Origin: Pseudomonas sp. KU43P
GTDB taxonomy: Bacteria > Pseudomonadota > Gammaproteobacteria > Pseudomonadales > Pseudomonadaceae
Direction: 5' to 3'
Length of the DNA: 64,000 bases
NCBI RefSeq assembly: GCF_033095865.1
Contig: NZ_AP019365.1
Location: 1,337,501 to 1,401,500 of the forward strand
Positions 16,405 to 25,419 of the stretch are shown here, piece after piece. Positions within the stretch are counted from its first letter, which is position 1; each line of letters begins with the position of its first letter. The position numbers and the translations under genes were made by a program. The notes beneath the pieces were generated by a model. That model did not search any database. It had not been told where the DNA came from and saw only the letters and a program-made list of their open reading frames with translations.

Positions 16405-16816
16405 CGGCTACCTGCACGTTGATGGCTTCGACAAGTTCGAGCAGGAGGCCTTCAACAAGCGAAAGATCCGCGCCGGCATGCGCAAGGTTGGCCAACTGAT
16501 CACCGGCCGGGCGCAGATGAACCTGGCGCTTGGCGGTGGCCAAGAGGGCTACCCGATCAACCGCACCGGTGCGACCACCGACTCGATCGGTTTCAAGCTG
16601 TCGCGCTCGGGGTTCCTGGTGCGGGTCGCACCGAACAAGACCGCGAGCATGCGGGCGTTCTATCCGGCGTATCTGCATTACGGCGTTCGCCGCAAGCAGG
16701 GCGGCGGGTGGCGCATCAAGCCCCGCGACAACTACATGACCGACGCGCTGACCGACAGCCGCGCCGACGTACAACGCATCCTGCAGCAGGCTTTCGCCGC
16801 CGCGCTGCTCAACTGA
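16382..16816 (+). CDS. HK97 gp10-like tail completion protein
   Basis: A 144-residue protein from the GTG at 16382, placed by GGGAGG six bases upstream. Features: AGMRKVGQLITGRAQMNLALGG helix, TDSIGFKLSRSGFLVRVAPNK strands, YPAYLHYGVRRKQGGGWRIKPRDNYM. This matches the HK97 gp10/minor tail-joining family. It joins the neck to the tail terminator encoded next. Confidence 0.75.
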   Translation: MANSVSIDGYLHVDGFDKFEQEAFNKRKIRAGMRKVGQLITGRAQMNLALGGGQEGYPINRTGATTDSIGFKLSRSGFLVRVAPNKTASMRAFYPAYLHYGVRRKQGGGWRIKPRDNYMTDALTDSRADVQRILQQAFAAALLN

Positions 16817-16824
16817 GAGCCGAC

Positions 16825-17424
16825 ATGAAAATCACGCCTGTGATCGAGCAGCTGCGCGCCTATGCGCCTGGCTTAGAAGGGCGCGTGGCCGGTGGCCTGG
16901 ATTGGGACCCGACTGCCGACAGCGGAAAGCTGGAAATCCCGGCGGCGTACGTGATCGCGGTGGGCGACTCGGCCGACGAGCCGACCGCGCAGAACGTGTA
17001 CACGCAGGCCGTCCGCGACGCGATCGACGTGTGCGTGGTGCTGCCCACCGACGACGAGCGCGGGCAATCGGTGGCTGACCCGCTGCACGACCTGCGCGCC
17101 CAGCTGTGGCGCGCCCTGGTGGGCTTCGAGCCTGACCCGGAGTCGGGGCCGCTGCTCTACGACGGCGGCCAGCTGCTGCTGATAGACCGCGAGCGGGTGG
17201 TTTACCGCTACCGCTTCTATGCCGACCTGCAGCTGGGTCGCTGGGAGCAGAACGGCCAGGGCAAGCCGCAGACCTGGCAGGAATGGCAGCTGGCCGGCCT
17301 GCCCGAGCTGGAAGGGATCGACACCCGCTTCGACTTCATCAACCCCCTGAAAGACTCCAACGTCACGGCCCCAGGCCCTGACGGGCGAGTCGAGTTCACC
17401 ACCCGGGAGAACCTGACCCCATGA
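16825..17424 (+). CDS. Phage tail terminator protein
   Basis: A 199-residue protein starting MKITPVIEQLRAYAPGLEGRVAGG. The pattern of a helical start, then LEIPAAYVIAVGDSADEP and DAIDVCVVLPTDDERGQSVADPLHDLR, fits tail terminator proteins of contractile-tail Pseudomonas prophages, which cap the tube/sheath and bind the head. It overlaps the DUF2635 gene by 4 bases. Confidence 0.7.
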   Translation: MKITPVIEQLRAYAPGLEGRVAGGLDWDPTADSGKLEIPAAYVIAVGDSADEPTAQNVYTQAVRDAIDVCVVLPTDDERGQSVADPLHDLRAQLWRALVGFEPDPESGPLLYDGGQLLLIDRERVVYRYRFYADLQLGRWEQNGQGKPQTWQEWQLAGLPELEGIDTRFDFINPLKDSNVTAPGPDGRVEFTTRENLTP

Positions 17425-17606
17425 AGACCATCAACCTCAAGCCGGCACCCGGGCGCGAGTGCCCGATGCCGCACAACCCCCGCGAGCTGCTGCCCGCCGG
17501 CGGCGCCCCGGTGCCGCGTAATGCGTACTGGGAGCGCCGTATCAGCGACGGTGATGCCGTCGAGCAGAAAGCCAGCAGCAAACCCAAGGGGAGCACGGCG
17601 GAATGA
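17421..17606 (+). CDS. DUF2635 family phage protein
   Basis: A 61-residue protein with the DUF2635 signature: N-terminal KTINLKPAPGRECPMP, then RELLPAGGAPVPRNAYWERRISDGDAV. Genes of this family lie immediately before the Mu-type tail sheath gene, as here, with ATGA overlaps on both sides. The molecular role is unknown. Confidence 0.8.
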   Translation: MKTINLKPAPGRECPMPHNPRELLPAGGAPVPRNAYWERRISDGDAVEQKASSKPKGSTAE

Positions 17607-19099
17607 GCGTAAGTTTCAGCAACATCCCCAGCGACATTCGCGTGCCGCTGTTCTATGCCGAAGTCGACAACTCCATGGCCAACAGTGGCGCATCGAGCTT
17701 GCGCCGGCTGCTCATTGGCCAGGTCAACGACGATGCCGACGGCGCCGAAATTGGCCGCCTGACGCTGGTGTCGCGGACCAGCGAAGCCAAGGACATTGGC
17801 GGCGCCGGCTCGATGCTGGCCAGCATGCACGCCCGTTGGCGCGCCATCGACGTCGCCGGCGAGGTGTGGTGCCTGCCGCTCAAGGTCGCCACCGGCGTGG
17901 CTGCCACGGGCACCGTTACCGTAACGGGGTCGGTTGAGTCGGCTGGCCTGGTCAATCTGTACATCGCCGGGCAGCGCGTGCGCGCCCTGGCGGTGGCGGG
18001 CGCTTCGGCCGATGCGGTGGCCACCGCCCTGGCGGCGGCCATCAATGAGGCGATCGACCTGCCGGTTACCGCCACGGTAGCCGCCGGCGTGGTCACCCTG
18101 CAGGCCAAGTTCAAGGGCGAGCTGGGCAACGACATTCAGCTGCAGCTCAATCGCCTGGGCCGTGTGAACAGCGAGGTTACCCCGGCGGGGTTGACCATCG
18201 TCACCACCGGCATGACCAGCGGTGTCGGCAGTCCTGACGCCGCTGCCGCGCTGGCGGCGCTGGGCGACGAAGAGTTCGAATTCATCGCCCAGCCTTGGAG
18301 TGATGCCGACATCCTGGACGCCTGGAAAGAAACCATGGACGACAGCGCCGGCCGCTGGTCCTGGGCAAAGCAGCTGTACGGCCACGTCTACACCGCCAAG
18401 CGCGGCACCCTCGGTGAGCTGGTGGCGGCCGGCCGCCTGCGCAATGACCCGCATGTCACGGTGCATGGCTTCGAACGGGGCGTGCCGCAGCCAGCGTGGG
18501 AAGTGGCGGCGGCCTGGGCAGCGCGCACCGCCGTGTTCATCAGTGCCGACCCGGCGCGGCCGACGCAAACCGGCTCGCTGGCTGGCATCGACCCGGCCGA
18601 CGCGAGCGATCGTTTCACCCTGACCGAACGGCAGTCGCTGCTGACCAGCGGGGTGGCCACCGCTGGCTACAACGGTGGCAGCTACCGGATCGAGCGCGCC
18701 ATTACCACGTATCAGCGCAACGCCTACGGGCAAGCCGATGATTCGTACCTGGACAGCGAGACGCTGCACCAGTCGGCGTATGTGATCCGCTACCTGCGCA
18801 GCATCATCACCAGCAAGTACGGCCGCCATAAGCTGGCCAACGACGGCACCCGCTTTGGCCCCGGCCAGGCGATCGTCACGCCGAAGGTGATTCGCGGTGA
18901 GCTGATCGCGGCCTACGGCGCGCTCGAGCGTGACGGCATTGTCGAGAATGCCGAGATGTTCAATCAGTACCTGATCGTGGAGCGCGACGCCAACAACCCG
19001 AACCGGCTCAGCGTGCTGTTCCCGCCGGATCTGGTGAATCAACTGCGCGTGTTCGCGCTGCTGTACCAGTTCCGCCTGCAGTACCCCGAAGCGACTTAA
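17603..19099 (+). CDS. Contractile tail sheath protein (Mu gpL-like)
   Basis: A 498-residue sheath subunit. Early segments (SFSNIPSDIRVPLFYAEVDNS, LIGQVNDDADG) and the C-terminal LHQSAYVIRYLRSIITSKYGRHKLANDGTRF region are typical of the Mu-like sheath family. It stacks around the tube and contracts to drive the tube through the envelope. It is unrelated in detail to the P2-type tailocin sheath at 42804. A terminator follows at 19119. Confidence 0.92.
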   Translation: MSVSFSNIPSDIRVPLFYAEVDNSMANSGASSLRRLLIGQVNDDADGAEIGRLTLVSRTSEAKDIGGAGSMLASMHARWRAIDVAGEVWCLPLKVATGVAATGTVTVTGSVESAGLVNLYIAGQRVRALAVAGASADAVATALAAAINEAIDLPVTATVAAGVVTLQAKFKGELGNDIQLQLNRLGRVNSEVTPAGLTIVTTGMTSGVGSPDAAAALAALGDEEFEFIAQPWSDADILDAWKETMDDSAGRWSWAKQLYGHVYTAKRGTLGELVAAGRLRNDPHVTVHGFERGVPQPAWEVAAAWAARTAVFISADPARPTQTGSLAGIDPADASDRFTLTERQSLLTSGVATAGYNGGSYRIERAITTYQRNAYGQADDSYLDSETLHQSAYVIRYLRSIITSKYGRHKLANDGTRFGPGQAIVTPKVIRGELIAAYGALERDGIVENAEMFNQYLIVERDANNPNRLSVLFPPDLVNQLRVFALLYQFRLQYPEAT

Positions 19100-19118
19100 T
19101 CCGCATCGTTCAACCCCG

Positions 19119-19141
19119 GCCCGCCTTGTGCGGGCTTTTTT
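19119..19141 (+). terminator. Intrinsic terminator after prophage sheath gene
   Basis: Stem GCCCGC/GCGGGC with loop CTTGT, then six T. It may set the sheath:tube ratio by partial termination, or be bypassed by the antiterminator. Confidence 0.78.
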
Positions 19142-19156
19142 CTGGGAGATCCCTTT

Positions 19157-19504
19157 ATGGGTCAGAAAGTCGCAGGCACCTGTTACATCAAGGTCGACGG
19201 CGATCAGTTGGTCATCACCGGCGGCGTGGAGTGCCCGCTGTCGGACGTGAAGCGGGAGACCGTCACGCGGGGCTACTTCAAAGAAGAAGACCTGATCCCT
19301 TACGTCGTCGTTGACGCGGTGAAAACCGCCAACTTTCCCCGGGCCAAGCTGGCCGCCGGTATTGCCATGACCGTAACGGCTGAACTCGCCGATGGCTCCG
19401 TGTACGTGCTGAGCGGTGCGTACCTGGTCGATGAGGCCAAAGTGACCGGCGACGACGCCAAGGTCTCGCTCAAATTCGAAGGCATCCAAGGAGACTGGCA
19501 GTAA
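19157..19504 (+). CDS. Tail tube protein (Mu gpM-like)
   Basis: A 115-residue beta-rich protein (GQKVAGTCYIKVDGDQLVITGG, FPRAKLAAGIAMTVTAELADG) matching the Mu-type tail tube family. It assembles on the tape measure to form the inner tube. It follows the sheath gene, and its stop overlaps the chaperone start. Confidence 0.9.
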   Translation: MGQKVAGTCYIKVDGDQLVITGGVECPLSDVKRETVTRGYFKEEDLIPYVVVDAVKTANFPRAKLAAGIAMTVTAELADGSVYVLSGAYLVDEAKVTGDDAKVSLKFEGIQGDWQ

Positions 19505-19803
19505 TGAGCACCGTAACCCACACCCTCGCCGAACCGATCCAGGCCCATGGCGATGAAGTCAACGAACTGACCCTGCGCCGTCCCACCGTGCAGGAATGCC
19601 GGGCCATCAAGGCGCTGCCCTACAACATCGGCGAGAGCGGTTACCCGATCCTCGACGTGGAGGTGGCGGCCAAGTACATCGCCGTGTGCGCGACCATCCC
19701 CGCCAGTTCGGTAAACCAGTTGGCGCTGCCCGACTTGAACAACGTGGCCTGGCTCATCGTGGGTTTTTTCATGCCCCGCGATTCGGAACAGTCGGCAGCC
19801 TAA
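19504..19803 (+). CDS. Tail assembly chaperone, short form
   Basis: A 99-residue protein (TLRRPTVQECRAIKALPYNIGE, LPDLNNVAWLIVGFFMP) of the Mu gp41-type tail assembly family. It lies between tube and tape measure, the standard location of the tail chaperone. Its frame contains the slippery run at 19761-19770, which allows production of the longer 146-residue form (separate entry). Confidence 0.85.
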   Translation: MSTVTHTLAEPIQAHGDEVNELTLRRPTVQECRAIKALPYNIGESGYPILDVEVAAKYIAVCATIPASSVNQLALPDLNNVAWLIVGFFMPRDSEQSAA

Positions 19804-19943
19804 CCGAGCTGGCCTATGACCTCGCTTGGTGGTGGAAAGCCACCCCGGGCGAGGTGCTGGGCTGGACCCTCGACACGCTGTTCGAGAGCGAGGAAAACGC
19901 GTGGCGCATCAACGCGCTGACTGGGGGTGGCAATGGCGGATAA
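19504..19943 (+). CDS. Tail assembly chaperone, -1 frameshifted long form
   Basis: If ribosomes slip back one base at G-GGT-TTT-TTC (19761-19770), translation continues in the frame that reads TELAYDLAWWWKATPGEV and ends at 19943, giving about 146 residues. That extension (helical, ending LFESEENAWRINALTGGGNGG) is the E'/GT-type domain usually fused by frameshifting in tailed phages, and it has no start codon of its own near the junction. It likely recruits tube subunits to the tape measure. Confidence 0.75.
19761..19770 (+). promoter_or_regulatory. -1 ribosomal slippery sequence
   Basis: Codons GTG GGT TTT TTC offer two overlapping canonical X-XXY-YYZ heptamers: G-GGT-TTT and T-TTT-TTC. The -1 frame is open from here to 19943 and encodes the conserved chaperone extension. 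Confidence 0.8.
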
Positions 19944-22398
19944 ATTCCAGCTAAAGGCCCTGATCACCGGCGTCGACAAGCTGTCGCCGGTGCTCAGTGG
20001 CGTGCGCAAGAACGCGGCGATGCTGCGCAAGCAGTTGAACAGCTCGGGCCTGGGCAAGATCACCTTTGGCGAGGCCCTGCAGGGCGGCGCCATTGCGGCG
20101 CCGTTTGTCATGGGCGTGAAGGCCGCTATGGGCTTTGAGAGCGCCATGGCCGACGTGAAAAAGGTGGTCAACTTCGACACGCCGGCGCAGTTCAAGGCGA
20201 TGAGCGACGACGTGCTGGGCCTGTCCGAGCGGCTGCCGATGGCGGCCGAGGGCATCGCGCAGATCGTTGCGGCGGGTGGTCAGTCGGGCATTGCCCGGGA
20301 AGAGCTGAACCGCTTTGCCGAAGACGCAGTAAAAATGGGCGTGGCCTTCGACCAGACGGCCGAAGAGTCCGGTTCGATGATGGCCAAGTGGCGCACGGCC
20401 TTCAAAATGAATCAGGCCGAGGTGGTGACCCTCGCTGACCAGATCAACTACCTGGGCAACACCGGCGCCGCGAGCACCGGGCAGATTTCCAACATCCTAA
20501 CGGCCATCGGCCCGCTGGGTGAGGTGGCCGGTGTCAGCGCGGCCCAGCTGGCCGCCATGGGTTCAACCCTGGCCGGCGTGGGTATCGCCCAGGACGTGGC
20601 GGCCACTGGCATCAAGAACTTCATGCTGACCCTGACCGCCGGTACGGCGGCCACCAAGTCGCAGAAGGAGGCGTACAAGGCGCTGCGCCTGGACGCCAAC
20701 GAGCTGGCCAAGGGCATGCAGAGCGACAGCGAGGGCACGATTAACCGCGTGCTGCAGACGCTGGCTCAGGTCGAGAAGAGCAAGCAGGCGGCCGTGCTGA
20801 CCAACTTGTTCGGCAAAGAGTCGGTGGGGGCCATTGCGCCGCTGCTGACGAGCCTGGCCACCCTGCAGAAAAACTTTAGGTCGATCGGCGATGAAACGCA
20901 GTACGCCGGTTCGATGAACAGCGAGTATGCCGCCCGGGCAGCCACCACACAGAACGCCATGCAGCTGCTGCAGAACCGCGTGACCCGTCTGGGTATCACG
21001 GTCGGCAGCATGCTGTTGCCGCCGCTGAACGACTTCATGGCCACCGTGGGGCCGATTATCAGCAGTGTCGGCGCCCTGGCTGCAGCTCACCCCTGGTTGA
21101 TCAAGGGCGTGCTGGGCGCGGCGGTGGGCTTCACAGTGCTGCGCCTGGCCACGGCCGGCGCTACGGCAGCCCTGGCGATGATGAACGGGGTGGCGAGCAT
21201 GAGCCCGATCGGGATGATCGTGCGCGGCATCGCCATCGCCGCCGGCGTACTGATCGCCAACTGGTCGACCGTGGCACCGTATTTCCAGGCGGTGTGGGAC
21301 AAGATCAAGGGGCCAGCGATGGCCCTGTGGGGCTGGATGAAAACGGCCTTCGCCTGGTCGCCGATTGGTTTGATCGTGGCCAACTGGGAGCCGCTGAGCC
21401 GGTACTTTGTGGCCCTGTGGGATGAGATCAAAGGCCCGGCGATGGCCGTGTGGGGGTGGATGAAAACCGCCTTTGCCTGGACGCCGCTCGGCCAGATCGT
21501 CGCCAACTGGCAGCCGCTGAGCCGGTTCTTTGCCAGCCTGTGGGGCTTGGTCAAGGCGCTGTCGGTGCCCTTCATGGGCTTTATGCGGACCCTGTTCGAC
21601 TACTCCCCGCTGGGGTTGATCGTCAACCATTGGGGGCCGATCAGCGGGTTTTTCCAAGGCGTTTGGGAGGCGATCAAGGCGCTGTCGGTGCCGTTCCTCG
21701 ACTTCCTGAAAACCCTGTTTGACTGGTCGCCGCTGGGCTTGCTGGTCAAGCACTGGGAGCCGATCACGGCCTATTTCAAAGGGCTGTGGGAGAAGCTGCG
21801 GCCGATCGTTGAACCCATGATGAAATTCTTGGGGTTCAGCTCCGAAGGCGGGGTGATCGGGGCCGCGACCAACAAGGTCAACGCCTGGACGGAGCAGCAG
21901 CAGGCGCGCAACGCAGCGGCCCAACCGGTGCCGGGCGCCCTGGTGCGGCCAATGGCTGAGCCGGTGCAGCTGCTGCCCGAGGCCACCAGCGCGGCCAGCC
22001 TGTTGCGGGTGCCTGGGCAAGCGCCGGAGCGGCCGCCGCTGCGCCTGGTGTCGTCGGCACCGGCGCTTACGGCCTCGCAGCTGGGCGAACAAGCCAAGGA
22101 AAGCTATGCCAAGGGGCTGACCCAGGCCGAGGCGCTGAAACAGGCTGAAACGACCGTTGTGCAGCGCCCTGGCCTGACGTCCGTGGCCGCCCCGGCGCTT
22201 GGTGGTTTGCCGGCGTCGCGGGGTTCGCTGGTCCAGCAGTCGGCAGCGGCCAACAAGACCCAGCTGGAAGGGTCGATGGTGGTCCGCTTCGACAATGCCC
22301 CGCAGGGCATGCGCGTCGAACAGGGCGAATCCAACCAGCCCGGCCTGCAGGTAACCCCGCAGGTCGGCTATCGCTCATTGGGTAGGGGGGCAGGATGA
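19933..22398 (+). CDS. Phage tail tape measure protein
   Basis: An 821-residue protein; the ATG at 19933 follows a GGGGGTGG ribosome site. N-terminal DKLSPVLSGVRKNAAMLRK and the central AAGGQSGIAREELNRFAEDAVKMGVAFD segment match TP901/Mu-type tape measures. Residues about 370-420 are strongly hydrophobic. Four exact 41-residue tandem units follow (21361-21852), each with a P-(I/L)-G-x-(I/L)-V-x-x-W-x-P-(L/I)-(S/T) core. It sets tail length and is ejected during infection. Confidence 0.92.
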   Translation: MADKFQLKALITGVDKLSPVLSGVRKNAAMLRKQLNSSGLGKITFGEALQGGAIAAPFVMGVKAAMGFESAMADVKKVVNFDTPAQFKAMSDDVLGLSERLPMAAEGIAQIVAAGGQSGIAREELNRFAEDAVKMGVAFDQTAEESGSMMAKWRTAFKMNQAEVVTLADQINYLGNTGAASTGQISNILTAIGPLGEVAGVSAAQLAAMGSTLAGVGIAQDVAATGIKNFMLTLTAGTAATKSQKEAYKALRLDANELAKGMQSDSEGTINRVLQTLAQVEKSKQAAVLTNLFGKESVGAIAPLLTSLATLQKNFRSIGDETQYAGSMNSEYAARAATTQNAMQLLQNRVTRLGITVGSMLLPPLNDFMATVGPIISSVGALAAAHPWLIKGVLGAAVGFTVLRLATAGATAALAMMNGVASMSPIGMIVRGIAIAAGVLIANWSTVAPYFQAVWDKIKGPAMALWGWMKTAFAWSPIGLIVANWEPLSRYFVALWDEIKGPAMAVWGWMKTAFAWTPLGQIVANWQPLSRFFASLWGLVKALSVPFMGFMRTLFDYSPLGLIVNHWGPISGFFQGVWEAIKALSVPFLDFLKTLFDWSPLGLLVKHWEPITAYFKGLWEKLRPIVEPMMKFLGFSSEGGVIGAATNKVNAWTEQQQARNAAAQPVPGALVRPMAEPVQLLPEATSAASLLRVPGQAPERPPLRLVSSAPALTASQLGEQAKESYAKGLTQAEALKQAETTVVQRPGLTSVAAPALGGLPASRGSLVQQSAAANKTQLEGSMVVRFDNAPQGMRVEQGESNQPGLQVTPQVGYRSLGRGAG
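21361..21852 (+). repeat. Four 123-bp in-frame tandem repeats in tape measure gene
   Basis: Units start at 21361, 21484, 21607 and 21730, each 41 codons, with the core PLGLIVxxWxPLSxxFxxLW and a Trp/Phe-rich helix. A diverged half unit precedes them. Repeat number in a tape measure would directly affect tail length. Confidence 0.85.
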
Positions 22399-23813
22399 CC
22401 ACGTGGCGGGACGAGCTACACCCGGCCTCCTTTCGGGGGGTGCCGTTTCACGTCGACAGCGACAGCATGCCAGTCGGTCGGCGCACCCAGGTGCATGAGT
22501 ACCCCCAGCGGGACAAGCCGCTGGTGGAGGACCTGGGCCGCGTAACCCGCGAAATCAAGATGGCAGCCTTCGTGATCGGCGAAGACTTCCTGATCAAGCG
22601 TGATGACCTGCTGAATGCGTTGGACAAACCCGGCGCCGGGGAACTGATCCACCCCTGGTATGGCCGCCTGATGGTCACGGCGACCGGTTGTTCGGTGGGG
22701 CATGAGCGCCGCGAAGGCGGCATGGCGCGCTTCGACCTGGTGTTTGTGGAAGACGGCGAGAAGGGGTTTCCCGCCGGCGTGCCGAACACGGCGCGGCAGC
22801 TGGAAGAGTCGTCGGAAACCCTGCTGCAGTCGGCGATCCGGCGTTACAAGGAAGCCATGGCGGTGGTGAACCGGGCGCGCCTGGCGGTGGTGATGCTGCA
22901 GAACGGCATCGCCGGCGTGCAGATGGCCATTGCCCAGGAACTGCGCCAGTTGACGGGCCTGGTCAGTTCGGTGGAGGCGCTGGCCGACATGCTGATCAAC
23001 GCCCCGGGCAACTTCGCAGCGATGATCCGGGGGCAGTTCTCGAGCGTCGGCGGCAGCCGTTCGACCGGTTACCGCTGGGGGCCATCGAGCAGCACGTTGT
23101 CGAGCAGCGCGAGCAGTACCGCGTCGGCATCGTCCAGTGTTTCCAGCATCGAAGCCGACCCGGAGTTTGCCAGCACCGTGGCCGGCCTGCCCGAGGCTGA
23201 ACCGGAGTTTTCCAGCTTTGCCGCATCGAGCCGGGCCATTACCTCGCAGGTCGAGCAGTCCCGCGAACTGGCGGCGCAGGTGGTAGCCGCGGCTGCAGCG
23301 ATCGAGGCCGGTAGCAGTGCCGCCGGTGGTGCTGCCACGGCGGCGGTGATCGAGGCCGCCCGCGAGCTGGTGCGCGATGCGCTGATTGTCCTGGCCGTGC
23401 GCACGGCCGCCGCCATGCCAGTGGTGCAAGCGCCGGCGCCGCTGTCGGGGTATCCGTCCCTGCAGCAGCAAGTGGCTTCGCCGATCGCACGCCCTGACGT
23501 GCCGGTGACTGCTGACGTGGTGGCCGTTCGCGACGCGATCGAGGCCGCGCTAGTGGCCGCCGAGCAGACCGCCCCGCATGAGCATTTCGAGGTGCTGGAG
23601 GTGGTGCGCAAGCAAGTACGCGCCCACCTGACAGAGGTGGCCCGCGCCGGCGTGCGTATGGCTGAGATGACCACGCTGGAGAGCCTGCCGGCGGTGGTGC
23701 TGGCCTATCAGCGCTACGGCGACGCAACCCGCGCCGCTGAAATCGTTACACGTAACAAGGTCGCACACCCGGGCTTCTTGCCTGCCGGGGTGCTGTCCGT
23801 CGCTCAAGAGTAA
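22395..23813 (+). CDS. DNA circularization/tail protein (Mu gpN-like)
   Basis: A 472-residue protein. The N-terminal domain (WRDELHPASFRGVPFHVDSDSMPVGRRTQVHEYP) is the DNA_circ_N signature found in Mu gpN and relatives, which are baseplate hub-associated proteins despite the historical name. A Ser/Ala-rich linker (about residues 205-280) separates it from a helical C-terminal half. The start overlaps the tape measure stop. Confidence 0.85.
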   Translation: MTTWRDELHPASFRGVPFHVDSDSMPVGRRTQVHEYPQRDKPLVEDLGRVTREIKMAAFVIGEDFLIKRDDLLNALDKPGAGELIHPWYGRLMVTATGCSVGHERREGGMARFDLVFVEDGEKGFPAGVPNTARQLEESSETLLQSAIRRYKEAMAVVNRARLAVVMLQNGIAGVQMAIAQELRQLTGLVSSVEALADMLINAPGNFAAMIRGQFSSVGGSRSTGYRWGPSSSTLSSSASSTASASSSVSSIEADPEFASTVAGLPEAEPEFSSFAASSRAITSQVEQSRELAAQVVAAAAAIEAGSSAAGGAATAAVIEAARELVRDALIVLAVRTAAAMPVVQAPAPLSGYPSLQQQVASPIARPDVPVTADVVAVRDAIEAALVAAEQTAPHEHFEVLEVVRKQVRAHLTEVARAGVRMAEMTTLESLPAVVLAYQRYGDATRAAEIVTRNKVAHPGFLPAGVLSVAQE

Positions 23814-23817
23814 GCCT

Positions 23818-24930
23818 ATGGATGACATGAATGCTGTCACGCTGAGCGTGAACGGCCTGGACTATCGCGGCTGGAAGAAAGTCAGCATCAGCGCGGGGAT
23901 CGAGCGGCAGAGCCGTGATTTCCGCCTGGGGGTGACGTGGCGCTGGCCCGGCCAGGCGGTGGAAATCCCGGTGCGGCAGGGTGACTACTGCGAAGTACGC
24001 ATCGGCGACGACCTGGTGCTGACCGGGTGGGTGTTCGCCACGCCGATCAGCTACGACAGCCGCAGCGTGGAACGGTCGGTGTCCGGCCGCTCGCTGACCG
24101 CCGACCTGGTGGACAGCTCGGCGGTCAACAAGCCCGGGCAGTGGCGCGGGCAGAGCGTGCAGAAGATCGTCCAGGCGCTGGCCGAGCCTTACGGGGTCAA
24201 GGTGCTGAGCGAGGTGGCCGAAACCACCAAGCTGGCCGATCACCAGATCGAGCCGGGCGAAACGGTGTTCGAGTCGGTCGACCGGCTGCTGACGCTTTCC
24301 CGTCTGCTGTCGACCGACGACGCCCGGGGCCGGGTGGTGATCATCAAGCCCGGCAGCGCCGGCCGTGCGGTCGATCGCCTGGAACTGGGGCAGAACATCC
24401 TGACCGGCCGTGCCGAGCTGGATTTCTCCGGAGTGTTCTCCGAATACCGTGTGACCGGGCAGCGCTCGGGGTCAGACGGCACCTACGGTGAGCAGGCCAG
24501 CGAGGTCAAGGCCGAACTGGACGACCCACGCGGTACCCGTCACCGCGTGCTGCTGATTCATGAGAGCGGTCAGATGACCCCGGAGCTGGCCCAGGCCCGG
24601 GCCAACTGGGAGCGCGGCAGCCGCATGGGTAAGGCGCTGACCCTGAACTATCAGGTGCAGGGGTGGCGGCAGTCCAACGGCGCGCTATGGCTGCCGAACA
24701 TGGTGGTGCGGGTGGTCGACCCGCTGATCGGCATTGATCGCGACATGCTGATCAGTGAAATCGAATACGTGCTGGATGACGCCGGCACGGTGGCCAACAT
24801 CGTGGTAGGCCCGCCGGATGGCTTCGACCCAGAACCGAAAGACCCGCACAAGTCGCGCAAGCTCAAGAAGGGCGGCAAGGCCGACAACTTCGAATACCTG
24901 ATTCCTGCTGACTGGAAGCCTGGCCCATGA
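23818..24930 (+). CDS. Baseplate hub protein (Mu gpP / late control D-like)
   Basis: A 370-residue protein with the gpD/gp27-like hub layout: VTLSVNGLDYRGWKKVSISAGI at the start, RSLTADLVDSSAVNKPGQWRGQSVQKIVQALA, and LPNMVVRVVDPLIGIDRDMLISEIEYVLDDAG near the end. Hub proteins carry the spike and attach to the tube. It overlaps gp45-like downstream by 4 bases. Confidence 0.85.
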   Translation: MDDMNAVTLSVNGLDYRGWKKVSISAGIERQSRDFRLGVTWRWPGQAVEIPVRQGDYCEVRIGDDLVLTGWVFATPISYDSRSVERSVSGRSLTADLVDSSAVNKPGQWRGQSVQKIVQALAEPYGVKVLSEVAETTKLADHQIEPGETVFESVDRLLTLSRLLSTDDARGRVVIIKPGSAGRAVDRLELGQNILTGRAELDFSGVFSEYRVTGQRSGSDGTYGEQASEVKAELDDPRGTRHRVLLIHESGQMTPELAQARANWERGSRMGKALTLNYQVQGWRQSNGALWLPNMVVRVVDPLIGIDRDMLISEIEYVLDDAGTVANIVVGPPDGFDPEPKDPHKSRKLKKGGKADNFEYLIPADWKPGP

Positions 24931-25418
24931 AACCCATGAGAAATTTCTTTGCCCGGGGCGTCGTCGCCCTGGTCGATGCTGGCCGCAAGCTGCAGAGCCT
25001 GCAAATGCGCCTGACCGCCGACGAAGTGAAAGACGGTATGGAGCACTTCGAGCCTTACGGCTTCACGTCCAACCCGCATCCGGGCGCTGAGGGCCTGGCG
25101 GCGTTCCTGGGCGGCGATCGCTCCCATGGGGTGGTGATCTGCGTGTCAGACCGCCGCTTTCGCCTGCAGGGCATGCAGAGCGGTGAAGTGGCCCTGCACA
25201 CCGACGAAGGCGACGTGCTGCATTTCAAGCGCGGCCGGGTGATCGAGGTGCAGACCGCGACATTTCGGGTCAAGGCCGACACGGCGGTCGAGTTTGATAC
25301 GCCGCTGATCAGCACCACCGGGCGCATCGTGTCGGACGGTGACCAGATCGCCGCTGGCGTCAGCACCTCGCTGCACGTTCACGAAGGCTCGGACAAGAAG
25401 CCGGTTAAGGGAGGCTGA
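24927..25418 (+). CDS. Baseplate spike protein (Mu gp45-like / gpV)
   Basis: A 163-residue protein with an OB-fold-like central part (GVVICVSDRRFRLQGMQSGEVALHTDEGDVLHF) and a C-terminal beta repeat region (FRVKADTAVEFDTPLISTTGRIVSDGDQIA), ending in a His-containing tip (SLHVHEGSD). Mu gp45 is the trimeric membrane-piercing spike. Order P-gp45-gp46-J-gp48 is the Mu baseplate cassette. Confidence 0.85.
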   Translation: MKPMRNFFARGVVALVDAGRKLQSLQMRLTADEVKDGMEHFEPYGFTSNPHPGAEGLAAFLGGDRSHGVVICVSDRRFRLQGMQSGEVALHTDEGDVLHFKRGRVIEVQTATFRVKADTAVEFDTPLISTTGRIVSDGDQIAAGVSTSLHVHEGSDKKPVKGG

Positions 25419-25419
25419 C

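Noticed and set aside
16232..19489. Long minus-strand ORFs opposite the neck and sheath genes (up to 697 codons)
   Set aside because: They are antisense shadows of high-GC coding sequence; the plus-strand genes have clear families, starts and ribosome sites.
20563..22092. 509-codon minus-strand ORF opposite the tape measure
   Set aside because: His/Gln/Arg-rich shadow of the plus-strand gene with no start signal.
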